A DNA stretch of 64,000 nt from Protonemura montana (GCA_947568835.1 OX387607.1:14647701-14711700); one strand, 5' to 3'. Shown: positions 1 to 12,765, counted from the stretch's first letter. Notes: generated by a model from the sequence alone, not told the origin. Made by a program: numbers and translations.

Positions 1-514
1 CGGTTGATGAACAGGCACAACATTCTGCACAATTTTCAAGCTTAGATCGTGAATAATGACTAACAAATATCAATAAATAAGCGACAAGGAATTTCCAATC
101 ACGCTCGAAGTACGACTATAACCTGGCGTCTTCATCCGCAAATGAGGTCAATCCTGGATTAATTTCACATCGATTGAATGTGATAAAATTTAGCCGTGAA
201 TGTCACGACCCTCGTTCAGTCGGCGCTATTATTGGACGCATTTGAATATTTATTGGGTAAAGGTGAACAGGGTCCAACTACTGTAATACATTCCGTTCTA
301 GTTTCTTAGGACGCATATATCTTCCTTCATATTGCCTGTTTATTTAGTAGTGGCAACATGTTCTACACTTTTTAGCATCCAGGCTGGATTTATTTTTACA
401 TACACTTAGATTTAACTACATTTCAAAGCTTTTTTGTCTCTCAATCTCTCAAACTCATTTCAGAATTGATCGGAAGGTTGATTGTGTTACGATATCGAAT
501 GAGTTCACGCCATT

Positions 515-803
515 AATCTCAAATAACATGGAAATTGTAACGGATCGGGACCAGCTGATCTCAAATAACCTGGATAGAACATAGGATCCAGCCAGCTGAT
601 CTCAAATAACCCGAATAGAGCACAGGAGACAGGCAGCTGATCTCAAATAACCCGGATAGAGCATAGGATCCAGCCAGTTGATCTCAAATAACCTGGATAG
701 AGCATAGAATCCAGCCAGTTGATCTCAAATAACCGGGATAGAGCATAGGATCCAGCCGGCTGATCTAAAACAACCTGGGTAGAGCATAGAATTCAGCCAG
801 CTC
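515..803 (+). repeat. 41-bp minisatellite array 1 (about 7 units)
   Basis: Unit of 41 bases containing GATCTCAAATAACCTGG, ATAGAGCATAGGATCC and AGCCAGCT, imperfectly repeated. GGATCC and CAGCTG palindromes occur once per unit. The array is followed by AATGAAGCCAGGCAATCCAT and TAGCAACAGGTAGGGGTC, a flank shared with array 2. Edges are less conserved than the centre. Confidence 0.9.
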
Positions 804-1496
804 GCTAAAAATGAAGCCAGGCAATCCATTTTTAGCAACAGGTAGGGGTCCCTAAATCTGAGGTTTCCCTATCCTTTTAAAAGTAATTTTGAAGCACGAT
901 TTCAACCAATTGCTATGGATATTACATTTCACGGGCCATTTGAGAAAACTCAAAATCAATGACTCTCAGGAGGGTGGTCTTAGCTTCAAATGATCTCTAT
1001 GGCAGCAGCTATCTTCTTCTTGACAACTTTGTCGTGAAGTTGTACACAATTTCCCACCGTGGACCGAAAACTGAACCACCTTAATTTGTGGGTAAAGTTG
1101 TTAGTGTCGTTTACCCCTGAACATTTGGAAACAAGGTCTGTTATTGGATAATCACCTTTTAGCCTTACAGTTACAAATTAAACTATGCAACTATTACAAT
1201 ATACTTGCAGTCAGGTGATTCAGAGAATTTTAAATGATGCGCTGTGAAAATGACATGAGTGTTGGTAACAATATGTCCAATGCAATATAATGCAATCTCA
1301 TGGAACTACTCCATAATCACTTAATACGCACTCTATGTGCATATACATGGTCATTAATTTAAAGCTGTCATGATTAGCTGATTAGATTGATGAGCATGTG
1401 TACAGAATTAATTTACATTAATAATGATTATCTGTTTAGTGAGTGCTGCTTTACCATAGAAATGCATTTCAATTTTAAATCTTCTCAATCCGATTT

Positions 1497-1902
1497 ACCG
1501 AACGGTTTGGCGTGTTGGGAATATTGGTTCTCATGAGATCACCAAAGTTAAGCAACACTGCGCTGGGTCAGGTATTGGATGGATGACCATCATTCACATG
1601 ACCAGTACTGTTTGGGAGAGAGGTTGGAGGGATGAAAGTTAGTACAGCAACTTCATTCGCCTCGCTTATCAACCTCTCGACAGCATGGATTTGGAGGAAT
1701 CCTGCTGTTCGAGTTGTACCGTCCTTCGGAAGGGACGCTGAGTCGGTGGACCCCTTGGTGCTCTTCGACAGGAGTAGGCTACGTGCCGGCACCGGGTTTT
1801 CCCTCCTCCCTTCTAGGCTAGGTTAGGTTCATCATCATTTGCTTCTTCACCGACGCTATTTGACCATTGCCACATGGCCAGATGTCAAAACAGTGCGTCG
1901 TT
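1497..1902 (+). mobile_element. 5S rRNA-derived SINE, copy 1 (near full length)
   Basis: The head resembles 5S rRNA: AAAGTTAAGCAACACTGCGC (A-box region), GGTCAGGTATTGGATGGATG and ACC (intermediate element and C box), the internal pol III promoter of 5S genes. The body continues with GGAGAGAGGTTGGAGGGATG, TCAACCTCTCGACAGCATGG and CCGTCCTTCGGAAGGGACG, and a tail with ATCATCATT and ACAGTGCGTCGTT. Eight pieces of this family lie in the window. Confidence 0.85.
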
Positions 1903-2017
1903 CAATCTCAATAGTCTTCATCATCATCAAAATCATCTTAAGAAGTTGATTATATTTTAGTTTAACAATTTATTTTCATTTTAATTAATTTTGACGTGAC
2001 GAAGGCTAGCATTACTG

Positions 2018-2225
2018 GAATCAGAGTGACTGTGAGTATTCACAGCCACTTGGTTCTACTCCTTGCAGATCCGTCATTCTCATCAAATACACTAAAATCC
2101 TCTGAAAAAAGCCATAACTTAAAATTTCAACATCTGCGACAGGTGGGGATCGGGGTTTGAGTCCCGGGCACCAATTTATTGATGAGTTGTTATTTTTATT
2201 AACAATAAAATACCTTGCCCGATGC
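2018..2225 (+). mobile_element. tRNA-derived SINE (family S2), older copy
   Basis: GACTGTGAGTATTCACAGCC, TTGGTTCTACTCCTTG, CGTCATTCTCATCAAATACA and GCGACAGGTGGGGATCGGGG with GTTTGAGTCCCGGG (B-box side). The A-box half of the tRNA part is degraded. The tail AACAATAAAATA matches the copy at 20 kb. Confidence 0.65.
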
Positions 2226-3354
2226 ACGCAGAAGTAATTTAAATCATATTTCAAATATGTGTGTTTCTTAACGTATGAAATAATATCGATTCTTGTGTAC
2301 CTAGCGTTATAACGATGCAGTTTAATGATGATTTTGTTTTTTTATATCCTTTGTTTGCCTAATGAGGCCACCATATAGAAAGCAGCTTGCTAAAAGAGAA
2401 AACAACCCTCAACAAAATCTCTGGGCAAAGCAAAGATGAAAAGCTTTCATTCCAGTCTGCAGAGTTTTCACAAAATGCGCGAGCCATCACTAGCAAAGTT
2501 CACATAAAACACTCTTCAACCCACTAATAAAGTGGGACCATAGAAGAAGTAAATTAATTCCTCGGCTATCGTAACTAATTAATTCAAAGAACAGGCAAAA
2601 TGCGAGCAAACTCTTCATCTTTTATCCGCATGCCCACAGCTCGAGTGGATGAACAGAAAGCGAAAACAAGCATATGTGAAATAATCAAACGATTTGCATC
2701 TGCTAAAATCTCCATGGTGATTATTCAGAGACAAAGGCAGTACTTTCAGAAGGAGTGTGGAGTGAATGTTCATTGCAAGCATCTCTTTCACATCCATTTC
2801 AAATGCCGCCGGGCAAAGTTGGTTCAAACTCGCAATTAAGTTCGAGATGAAATCCGTTTTGGACCTCGCATTGGCTAGCGGCCATTATTAGGCGGCTGCA
2901 CCTTTGTTGAGCAACGAGGCGATCCTTTGGCCCGGCACGTAGACCCTTTATTGTGGCAAACGCGATTCGTTTTCCCTTTCTGATATTTCAGTCCCTAATG
3001 TGATGATTTCAATTGGACTTTATTGGGGTTTCACTGTAGTTTACTTTTTGGAAGTGATTATACAAATACGTGTCTGGTAATGAGCGTTACTGGAAACTAT
3101 TTTGACCACACGGAGCGCGAGAAACTGCAAATGATTTTCCGTAATGATGTTTTAGAGGAAAACAGATGAGAGCTATCTCAACGTGCATCTGTTTTTATAT
3201 GTCCCATGGATGTTGACTTTCCGGAAATGTAACGTTATAAGTTGATTACATTTTCGTGGAACAGGTAATGCTTTTTGTGCTTCTTAAACTGCAAGCTAGT
3301 ATTATTTTGAATGTATACTTTTTGTTATGTGACTTCCATTCAATTTTTAAATTC

Positions 3355-3392
<38 letters not shown>
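3355..3392 (+). repeat. (AAT)n microsatellite
   Basis: About twelve consecutive AAT units, followed closely by AT-rich sequence. The Asn run it would encode is not part of a gene. Confidence 0.9.
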
Positions 3393-3394
<2 letters not shown>

Positions 3395-3481
3395 TATATT
3401 TTATTCTACGAACAATACGTTACAGAGTAAGTAAGGTTTGTTATAGAATATGTCAGAATACATAAAATGAGAGAACCAGCA

Positions 3482-3532
3482 GTAGAATAGCATAGAATAG
3501 AATAGAATAGAATAGAATAGAATAGAATAGCA
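3482..3532 (+). repeat. (AGAAT)n pentanucleotide microsatellite
   Basis: About eight to ten units of TAGAA/AGAAT, with two interrupted units (GCATAGAA, GCATAGGA) at the edges. Confidence 0.9.
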
Positions 3533-3991
3533 TAGGAAATTCAGATTCTGTCTTCTACATGTGAATGATAATCCTGTAATGCATATTGGAATATCTTGCC
3601 CATGGGTATTTGGGGATTGGGTAATTGGGTAATAATCCCATGGGGAAATGGGTAATTGATCCATAATAATATCCATCTGTACATCTTTAACCTTGTTTCA
3701 ATTGCTTCAAGGCAATACACAATTGAAGGGGAAAATGCTGATTGTACTTGCATTTACTTGTAGTACAGTCACAAGACGAATTCTCAAAGAAAATTGGGAT
3801 TCCGGTTAGAAGAACTTGAATGGTTTTGAATTAAAAAAAGAGGTTTTGAAAAAAGAAACGGGATAATGATTGAGGATCCAAAGAGTTTCAGGAAATGGTT
3901 AAAAGACACGATGTGAACTTGAGCTAGATACACGGTGTTGGAAAATAAAAGATGAAAGATGCTGGTCCTTGCTAACGGACAACAGGTACAA

Positions 3992-4035
3992 TTTAGCATG
4001 TGACAGAAGATACCAGCACAAATACTGTCCCAAGC
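3992..4035 (-). repeat. Single reverse copy of the 54-bp unit
   Basis: On plus, AGCATGTGACAGAAGATACC and AGCACAAATACTGTCCC match the reverse complement of the 54-bp unit over about 44 bases. It ends directly against a copy of repeat family A. Confidence 0.65.
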
Positions 4036-4148
4036 GCCATCGGGTGGCACCTACCGTTACCACATGTTACCGGCTCGTTTGCTCAGCAGAAATATTAACA
4101 TAAACAAAGGCTCTCTGACTTTACCTATAAACTCAATTATTTTACCAA
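4036..4148 (+). repeat. Dispersed repeat family A, 3' part only
   Basis: GCGCCATCGGGTGGCACCTA, GGCTCGTTTGCTCAGCAGAA, TTAACATAAAC and ACCTATAAACTCAATTATTT match the second half of copies 1 and 3. A shorter echo of the last module (CTTAACCTATAAACTCACCG) is at about 6191-6215. Confidence 0.6.
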
Positions 4149-4725
4149 ATTTTTGCAAGAAATGAGAGATTTGCATATGAAAACATTTTTTCTCATGCCA
4201 AATGGGCAAGGCACGCTTGGTGCGTGCTATCGTCTGACCAAAGCTGACCGTCAATATTCTGAGAACGTCTTCTGTCGAACTTTTTGTGTAGCATCAACAT
4301 CAACTCAAATACCAATAGCATTAGCATACGCAGAAGCAAGTCGGCTGGAAATACCACTTCGAGGCATATTGCGGTTTCCTAAAATAAGCAATCAAATGGA
4401 GGTTCAATGAAACCCTCCAAAATGGCATTCGATAGATAAAAGAGGCGGTCAGAATAGAAAGACCCGTTTCAATTTAAATCTCTATAGAGCCTCGAAATTG
4501 TTTGACATCTAATATTAGTGTCCAGAGATAATGTTGGTCGATGAAAGCAAAGGTTGGTTATCGAATGCAGTAGGTGTGTTCACCACAGTAGAAAATAATT
4601 GACCAGTAGAAAATAATCCTGATTAATACCGATTGCGTCAATAGCTTGCAACAGAGGTTATTGTCCTTTACATTTTGAGCTGAGGTTGAGTCGATACCCA
4701 AAATATAGCGTTTTATGCTATTTAA

Positions 4726-5072
4726 ATGAGATAACCGAAGTTAAGTACCACTGCTCTGGATCAGGTAGTAGATGGTTGACAATTGTAAACGTGACCAGTT
4801 TTGTTTGGGAGAGAAGTTGAAAAGATTTATTTAAGAATAATGATACACCCACCTTGCTTATCAACCTCTCGTCAGCATTGATTAACGGAGGTTTAAGTTG
4901 AGTCGTCCTTCGGAAGAAATGTTGAACTGATTATTACTTTGGAGCACTTTGACAGGAGAAGACCAGGCCTCCCTCCGCCTGCTTTAAACTCGATTATAGG
5001 TTTATAATTATCACCCACTCATTCGCCGACCCATTAGACCAGTACCACAGTGCTTATCAAACACTACAAATC
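4726..5072 (+). mobile_element. 5S rRNA-derived SINE, copy 2 (diverged)
   Basis: Same order as copy 1 but with many substitutions: CCGAAGTTAAGTACCACTGC in the head, then GGGAGAGAAGTTG, TTGCTTATCAACCTCTCGTC, GTCGTCCTTCGGAAG and a tail near GACCAGTACCACAGTGC. The start of the 5S part is eroded. An old copy. Confidence 0.75.
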
Positions 5073-8000
5073 AATTGATTGATCATTAGATCTATAATTG
5101 TGATGGACTGGGATCCGCTCATTTTCGGAAATGCCTATTACTCTTAGGGAAATAAAAGTCTTGACAACATTCCGACATGAATGCAAAACTAAAAAAAAAA
5201 AAATATTATTTTTAAGGTATGTAAGTGAATGATATGCAATGGAAATAATTTGTTAATGTACTTTGCAAGTATGTAGGTAATGTGAAACAATGAAAATTGC
5301 TAAAAAAAATGTAATACACAAATTAATTACAAAAAAAAGATCAGAAATCACACTGTAGGATTTTTAAATTCAGATACATTCGCTGTGATTCTGAAATCAT
5401 CACAAGTGACGTTTCCAACAGAAGTGAAAGTTTTTTTTGCAGTTTTTTTCCAAGATTTTTACTGAAACTTTGATACGACAGTCCCTCAGTTCACAGCTTT
5501 CAAAACAATTCTCAAAATAAAAGAAGCAGGTAAATTAATAATGTATATTCTGTAAGGGACAGGCAAAGGAAAAATAACAGAAAACTATCAGAAAACAACG
5601 ACTCGGGAAAAGGGCTCGAAAATCCGTCAGTGAATTTGAATTATTGAAGGAAATATCTTTGTTGGAGAAATGTTTTTTCACATACGGAATCAAAATGCCA
5701 TGAGGCTTCGTCACTGTTGTACTTGCACAAGACTAAGCAATTGAAGATGAAAACATATATGATTTATAAACTCAATTCAAGGCATAGACTTCAAACAGAA
5801 GTGTTGACGTCGAAAAATGTAAGCAGATAAATGAGAGACTGAATGCCGTGTTTTTACAGCATAAAAGCTTTGAGTTTGAAAGTTTGAACCGACAATGCGT
5901 GGTAATGCTAGCTTTTGCTAGTTGACTCTTGCGGCTGTTCTTTTCGACAAACCTCTACTATTAAATAAATTAACCTGAAATATTGATAAATACTATAATT
6001 AAATCGTTGAGTTCTTAGAGATTATTATTTTTAAGCGTTACCCAGGTTTGAATGCAAGAAATCTACAGGAAATAGGGGAATTAAATGAATAATACTCGAA
6101 TCGACGGTGAATCCACCTAGAAGCATTTTCATCAGTTAAGAATTAGAGCGTCGGTATTTTTTTTTGCAGAGACTGTTCGCACGAGACTGACTTAACCTAT
6201 AAACTCACCGATTGGAATTTTCTAAGCCACAAAATACAGACAGTGAACCTGTCGACAATTTTGTGCGAGAAAAGAAAAGTTTCTCTCATTTCATTAGCTG
6301 TATGTTCTCTGATTTCATGAACTTAAATCATTTTCTAGTAAGAAATGTCTGGTTATCTAGCGAACCTCTCTGGGAGCGTAGGGTACTTCACGAGTACTCA
6401 TCTGACTCTAAATCTTTGTCTTGGCGTTTAGGTGGAATGACATATTTTCAAAAACACTTTTCATATACATTGGCACAACAGTCGGTATATTTATTCAAGC
6501 ATTTGTTCGCACATTTAACGGTTAATTTAACATCTAGTACATCATTTAATTCATATATTGGTACACTCAATTTTTTTTTGCAGAACAACGACTCGATTTT
6601 TATTTTTATTACTATTTAACTTTGCAACATGGGTGTCAGTTACAAGCGTCTGGATTTTGTTTTCATCATGAGAATTGAATTATTAACATTAAAATAATAC
6701 ACTACACAGTTCAGAGTGCACATTTTAAGCAAAAGAAAACTGCACAATTGGTTAAACATTTTCCGGTTCATACTTTTTTGAAAGACACATAGAAGCATTA
6801 CAAAAAAAAAAAGATAGCCATGCAAATTTTAATAATTTAGTGAAACATCAAGTAGTTGTTATTACTTTCGACACCAGTTTACCATCACTTAAAAATTGTG
6901 GTATTTCTATAATGACTTTCAGAGTTCTTGCTTTCATTTACATTTAAGTTAACGCACATTATTTGATATTTTCTCAGCTCCCAGCAAGAATTTTCTCGCC
7001 TGTGATCTTGTAATCACTTGAACAAGTTTGCAAAATTGTCACATGCTACAATTTCGTTAAAGTTTCTCTATTTTTTCCAATTCTATCTTTCCAGCAATCA
7101 TTTTCGATCAGTCTATTTCATTTATTCGATGCAATATCAATGTAGGCCTTAATCGAATATAGATATATATATATATTGATAATTAATTTAATTAACAGAT
7201 CATTTATGAACATATCTACCTACTCACTTAGTATTTTCTTATAACATATTTTTGGTTTCTGATCCATCCACTATTCCGAGTTACCGCTAAGTTATCACAG
7301 ATATTTCAACAGTTCAAAAACAAACGAATTACTTACCAGATACACTTTCTCACCACAGGAAAGCTCAGCCAAAACCTTCTACAAAAAAAAAAACCCTAAC
7401 AACCCGTTCCTAACGTACGTCATACATGTTTAACGACACATATTTGCGACAGCTACGAGAGCTGCCGATATTATTTGCAGGTTTTAGTGGAACGCCATAA
7501 AAGGACAACGTACTTTTAAGTATAGCTAGATACTTAAACGGGGCCCAATGTTGAGCTTTTATGACGCTGCACTTTGTTGAAACAGAATTATTATAAATGC
7601 CATAGTTCAAGTAACCCATTTATGAAACTAGCACGCTAGACTAAGGTATGGTAACACATATGGCTAATTCTAAAGTTGACCAAAAAGGTCAAAGAATATC
7701 CACGTATGCCAATTTCAAACCATTTGGTTTGGCTTTGAACTTTTGAATAGTTAAACCAGTGCTAGCTTAACACCTAATACATGTACAAATTAAAAATGAC
7801 AGTCAATCTCATATTTGTTATAATACTATCTAGTACGTTTAGCATAACCTACCTACAAATATGGTTTAATATACTCGTTACACCATAGACTAAAAACAAA
7901 TATTACAATGTTAACAAGATTGCGCACGGTTGAGTGAAAAATTGTACCAGATTGGCTGTGACTATGGAGATGACTCCTTAACGGGTAGTTATCTTGCTAA

Positions 8001-8350
8001 CGGAAAATTGTTGTAATATTATTAATATTATTAGCTACTTATGTTATGTTTTAGAGCGTCATATTTTTATCTTGGCAGAATATGATCAGATTTGGTTCCT
8101 GCTGTATTTTGAAATGTTTCGTGTTTGGCCACAGAAAATGACTCGTTTATTTCCACCATATTGACAAAAAGATTACTGACAGCAAAAGTAATCATCGTTT
8201 ATGTCAATTTTGTAATAATTTGCTGTTAATTTTGCTAATTGTTCTTGTTTTGACACTTATTCACTTGCATCAATGATCGTTTTTTTTCGACAAGTACCTC
8301 AAATTTTAATATGAACAAAATTAAAGCCAACAAAGCTTTCGGTTAAATAA

Positions 8351-8434
8351 AACTCTGCTATTAGGATGAACTCTTATTTAAATTGCAAACGCTTGCAATG
8401 CGCGGGGTATTTTATTATTAACAACTCTGCTATT
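8351..8434 (+). mobile_element. Mini-insertion (about 60 bp) with perfect 12-bp target duplication
   Basis: AACTCTGCTATT at 8351-8362 is repeated exactly at 8423-8434. Between them lies AGGATGAACTCTTATTTAAA, the semi-palindrome TTGCAAACGCTTGCAA, TGCGCGGGG, and an AT-rich end (TATTTTATTATTAAC). The same core occurs at 37.46 kb with its own target duplication. Element and duplication are direct observations; the family is not known to me. Confidence 0.75.
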
Positions 8435-9138
8435 TTGTTTAAATCGTGTTGAAGCTTACTTCGAAAGCTTTGCAAACAAAAGCACACAGTTAACAGTTGA
8501 AAAAAATACACTTTTCAAGTTTTTAAAACTTGTAATTTTGAAGAGGGGTTTTTGTAAAAATGAACGGTCAAAGTTTTGGTGACAATTCATTGCAATTTCA
8601 GGATCAAAACCCATTGATACGGGAAGGTAAGAATTTGCTTGTGAGCGATCATAGTTTGACTTAACTTTTGGGTGACTTTTTACATAGATAAGTGATCCAT
8701 TTTCAAAAAGGCGAAAAAGTAAATTGTATGTGAAATTAAAAGTACAGCCTTCAATCTAGTTACCCAGAAAATCTAATCAACTGCGAAAAAAATCACGTGG
8801 GTGTATCAATGAAACCGTCGTCGGGTCAATTACGTAACATACATTTTTACCTTTTTTTTTAAGTTTACATAAAAAGTAATCCGAAACTTCTTTTTCTTCG
8901 AAAAGCAATTGACAATCAAGTTCATCTTTGCCATCCAAGCCAAGTCGATGCTGCGAGACGAGGATTCCAAGAAAATCCAAGAGCTCATTTCAGATCTGCA
9001 ACAAAAATTCAAATCAAACATCAGTATTTTGTAAACTTTCAACTTATTTCAATAGAAGACAGATTTCAATAAAAAGATTCAGCTTTAATACAAAACTGTA
9101 TTACAAACACTACTTGAAAACGAGTTTAATCTTTTATT

Positions 9139-9345
9139 AGGGACACAACTTCCCTTGCAAGAATCGATTTCCATACAGGGATTCGAACTCCGATCTCCAC
9201 CTATCGTGGTTGTTGCTCTTACCCATTGAGCTACTTGAATTTATAAGAGGATTTTAGTGCATTTGATGAGAATGACCGATCTCCAAGGAGTAGAACCATA
9301 AGGATTCTAGTGACGCTATACCACGTCACAATCATTCCATCAGAT
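9139..9345 (-). mobile_element. tRNA-derived SINE (family S2), reverse copy
   Basis: On the minus strand: GGTTCTACTCCTTGGAGATC, CATTCTCATCAAATGCACTA, then AAGTAGCTCAATGGGTAAGA (A box), GGTGGAGATCGGAGTTCGAA (B box) and TCCCTGTATGGAA. Both pol III boxes are kept. Confidence 0.65.
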
Positions 9346-11246
9346 TTCACAAGTTTCATCTATTATCCTAGTTACAATTATTGCTTTCCCTTTGAGGAAT
9401 TTTTAATAACGCACTCCAGGAAAATCGTTGCGGTCTATAATCAGTGGAATGATAGCAAAGTGTGGCTTAACTAACGCCGCTAGTGTACAAGGGGTACAAG
9501 GGGGTTCTGAAGGTTGCTTTAGTGGTCGACCACGCAATAACGGGACTCTGTGGAGTGCTCGCCGTGGGAAACTGTTTTGTTGGGACAGTTGTCTATGTGT
9601 GTGATTAATTAAGCTATGTACAACGGCGAAATGTTATATGCTTTATGCAAATAATAAAACTGATTGTAAGGAAGTCTGTTCTTGATGTGTAATATAGCAG
9701 TAAGGTCCCGTTTGAACTATTTTTATTTTTTTATTTTCAAATTATGTTTAGTTTTTGTAATTTATTTTAATCTTTGTAAATCCTTAAAAAAAAAACATAT
9801 ACCTATGAAGAAAGTACCAAATTCATAAGGTTTCTATTTGCGATCAGAAAGTTTATAGTAGCGCTATTTTTCAAATTTTTGGTCGTAATTGATTTTATTT
9901 ACTGACTTAAAATACAAAAAAAAAAGTCTTGACAGTTTGGTATCTTATTTAAAAGCACCCAAAGTGCATGTTCTTAGTTCTAAAGGCTTTGTAGGAAGAT
10001 TTACTGTCATCGTAGCACGTTTTAAAAACAGCCTCTCACCACAAAATATTTAAAAAGTTGTTTTCTAGTTTTAGTTATTTCAAAGAAGCTTTTACAAGAC
10101 TTCAAAGTTTAAATCAACTGTCAAAACCATTCAAACGTGAAGCTATTGAATCTCCCATCGACTTCCCTACCATTACTGATAATCGATGCGGTTGTCAACA
10201 AAATTAGAACGTTTCTCAAACCTAGTTTTGTGAACCGCAATTTTCTTTTTTGCAAAAGGGGGACTGCTATTCAAAAAGTGGGTAAAGACAAATATTTGCT
10301 CGAAATTTCGATTCAGCTCTGAAATCCTTGCAGAAGCTGGAAGTCTTCGACTGTCGATCTAAGATTAAGCATGGCACGTGCTCAATTCTCATGTGCCTTC
10401 GTCTGAAACTTAGGTATCTTCGCGGGTTGATTAATTTGCAAGTTACAAGTTTTACACTCAAATTTTAATGCATCATAAACTTACAAGATTTATTTACGCT
10501 GGCTGCAAGATATCGTGTCAAAAGAAAATGCTTTTGATTATATCAAAAAAATAAAAAATAAATAAAAACGTCTAGATTCTGATATGAAGTTGACTTTGGG
10601 AACTTTCTAACTAAATTAATTATTTTTCAGGCACAACATTCTTTACACTTTGAGAGATTGCTTTCAATTTTAAAGCCATTTTTTACATTCGCAGTAATCG
10701 AATTACTTTTTTACTATGCACAGAATCAATGCCCCTCTTGCTCTTTCATCCTTTCATAATTAAATACAATCTTTGTCCATCTTTTCTTAGTAAACGAAAT
10801 AAATGACCTTTAAACGCATTATCCGAGAGTCTCAAATTCTGACTTTTCTGAGAATCTAGTTGAATTTTACCGTCGCAGAGATCTTATAAGCCTATAAGAC
10901 TTTCATTAAAAATCAAGGGTGGATCTCTCTAATCAGTTTTCTTGCGAAGACTGACAAAGACTTTGTGAAGATCACTATCAAAGCTGGAAAAGTCTGTGAA
11001 AATCCCCAAGCAAGTTCTAACATTGCCAGAGTTTTCTTCACTGGTTTGCTTTGACCTTCGTAAGAACTTGGACGCGATATCTGGCCGAACTTTGGGCTCA
11101 AATTGGCTAAAAGTCTCTCTTCTTACCGAACTTATCATCAAGTAGAGATATATTGAGATATGATGAGATAAGAGCCCCGTTGTTGAATAGGTACAAAGAT
11201 TTTTCTAGCTTGAGGTCAGAGCTCCTTCGATCGGGTTTTACCAAAA

Positions 11247-11422
11247 TGTTGAACTATAAGTTGGATCTCTAGCCCACAGAAACATCTGAATTTCACTGCA
11301 TGTGATTGGGAGTCGCCATGGCAACAGTTTAAAAAAAATGTTGAACTTTAAGTTGAACCTCTAGCTCACAGAAACATCTGAATTTCACTGCATGTGATTG
11401 GAAGTCGTCATGGCAACTGTTT
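11247..11422 (+). repeat. 92-bp direct repeat, two tandem copies
   Basis: Copies at 11247-11330 and 11339-11422: GTTGAACTATAAGTTGGATC, AGAAACATCTGAATTTCACT, GCATGTGATTGGGAGTCGCC and ATGGCAAC, repeated with few changes. A third, more diverged copy follows at about 12012-12095. Confidence 0.8.
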
Positions 11423-12011
11423 CACCCAAAACATCAATTAGAAGTGAAGATTTTGGTAGAACAGGGCTTGTTCCTGAACAGGGCAAGTGTGAACACACTT
11501 GGTCTGATTTAAAGACAAAACCAGCAGGATCTCGTTGAAGGATGAGCGATTTAAAATGTTGCAAACCAGAGATAGTTGGTGCTGCCAACAAAGATCGCAT
11601 CTTTTTGAACTAAACTTATTCTGTTTAAAATCTTCATATGCCGTTTTAGATTTTCACACCAATCGTTGTTAGTCAAAATTAACTTTAAACCAAAACTGTG
11701 CAATTTTTTTGCCGTCGTTTTCGCCAAATTGTAATATGTAGCTTACTCATTTCACCACATTGTGGCACACACTGTAAAAATTGTATATTTTTATGCTGTA
11801 ACATTGTTACTTTGTCTTGAAACCGGTAATGAACACCACTATTTTTAACCAATTTGAAGCGAAAATCAATTTCTTTATCAATTGGCCGAGGCGATCTCTA
11901 AAAAAAAGCAACTTTATCCTCGTAACACCTTTCTAAAGTCCTTTTGTGTATGACAAAATTCCACCGTGCCTTTCATTTCACTACAAAAGTCCTTTGACCC
12001 AGTTTAACAAT

Positions 12012-12095
12012 ATGTTTGAACTCAGAGTTAAGCACCTAACTCTCAAAAACAGCTGACTTTCACTGCCTGTGATTGCTTGTTGCCATGGCAATCGA
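12012..12095 (+). repeat. Third, diverged copy of the 92-bp repeat
   Basis: TTTGAACTCAGAGTTAAGCA, GCTGACTTTCACTGCCTGTG and GTTGCCATGGCAATCG. It contains the palindrome TTGCCATGGCAA. It lies 340 bases upstream of the candidate promoter of the channel gene. Confidence 0.65.
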
Positions 12096-12433
12096 TTTAA
12101 CTCCCACTTTATTTAGGAATAAAGAAAATTGCCACACCGTGCAATAAAGATAAAGATAAAACTGTGGCAAACCATTCGTTCTTCAGTGGTTCCATGCTAA
12201 ATAACTCGTTCACTCATTCTGAACACTTATCTCAAATGTATACAGTGTAGGTACTCGACAGGATAAAATAAGAAAATGACTGGTGACGCAATAATTAGGT
12301 GGAATTTGTAGGCACTAACTGGTCGTAATGCAAGAGTAAATCGTTCCCGCGTGCTCGAGTCGACATTAATCACTTACATTCATTTGTTATAAACGTGATA
12401 GCTGCTGGTGGCTGAAACGAGGAGTTGGGACCG

Positions 12434-12468
12434 TATATAAGTCTGTGCGGGAAAACCTGGCATCACTC
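12434..12468 (+). promoter_or_regulatory. Candidate TATA/initiator core promoter of the pickpocket-like gene
   Basis: TATATAA at 12434-12440 is followed by an initiator-like TCACTC with its A at 12465, which is 31 bases from the first T of the TATA box, the usual distance. It lies 520 bases before the first coding ATG. A short upstream reading frame of 22 codons starts at 12481. A 5' UTR intron ending at 12959 is possible. This is inference from motif spacing only. Confidence 0.35.
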
Positions 12469-12544
12469 ACACGTGTGCTAATGGCGAGCGTGTGCCGTGC
12501 TTTTCTCTGTGACGTCAGGAAAATTTGTCTATTGCAGTGGTTCG

Positions 12545-12765
12545 GGTGACTGGTGGAGGTGCCGGTTTTAAGCTTTTCTTTGACAAACTTTGTCTTAAGC
12601 TTTTGGGTGGAGGTGCCAGGTCTAAGTTAATTTTTATTTTGGACAACATATTTTTCAAGCTTTTAGGTGCTTTTAGGTATAAGATTTAAGCTTTTTCTTG
12701 TAAAGCCCTGGACAAATTTTTTTTAAGCTTTTTCGGACCTGGTGGAGGTGCCAGATTTAAGCGTT
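12545..12765 (+). repeat. Degenerate repeats with GGTGGAGGTGCC core
   Basis: The phrase GGTGGAGGTGCC followed by a TTTAAGC- or CTAAG-type run occurs three times (about 12553, 12606 and 12739), with AAGCTTTT runs between. The block sits between the candidate promoter and coding exon 1. Its function is unknown; it may simply be a decayed tandem repeat in the 5' UTR or first intron. Confidence 0.5.

Larger units (their letters stand above)
1..12433. other. No gene recognised; repeats only
   Basis: Apart from the SINEs, minisatellite, microsatellites, mini-insertion and repeat family A listed separately, I see AT-rich sequence without codon bias, splice-joined frames or known motifs. Reading frames here are short and lack homology I can recognise (the longest is 135 codons at 6212-6619 and looks random). 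Regulatory elements of the channel gene may lie at the right end but cannot be singled out. Confidence 0.6.

Noticed and set aside
515-803. CRISPR-like array
   Set aside because: Repeats are directly contiguous 41-bp units with no unique spacers, and the genes are eukaryotic.
1530-1610. A functional 5S rRNA gene
   Set aside because: Only the promoter half resembles 5S; it is fused to a conserved non-5S body and repeated elsewhere, so it is a SINE head.
6212-6619. 135-codon frame on the plus strand
   Set aside because: No recognisable domain, no ATG start (begins at TTG), AT-rich composition like the flanks and no splice-linked partners.
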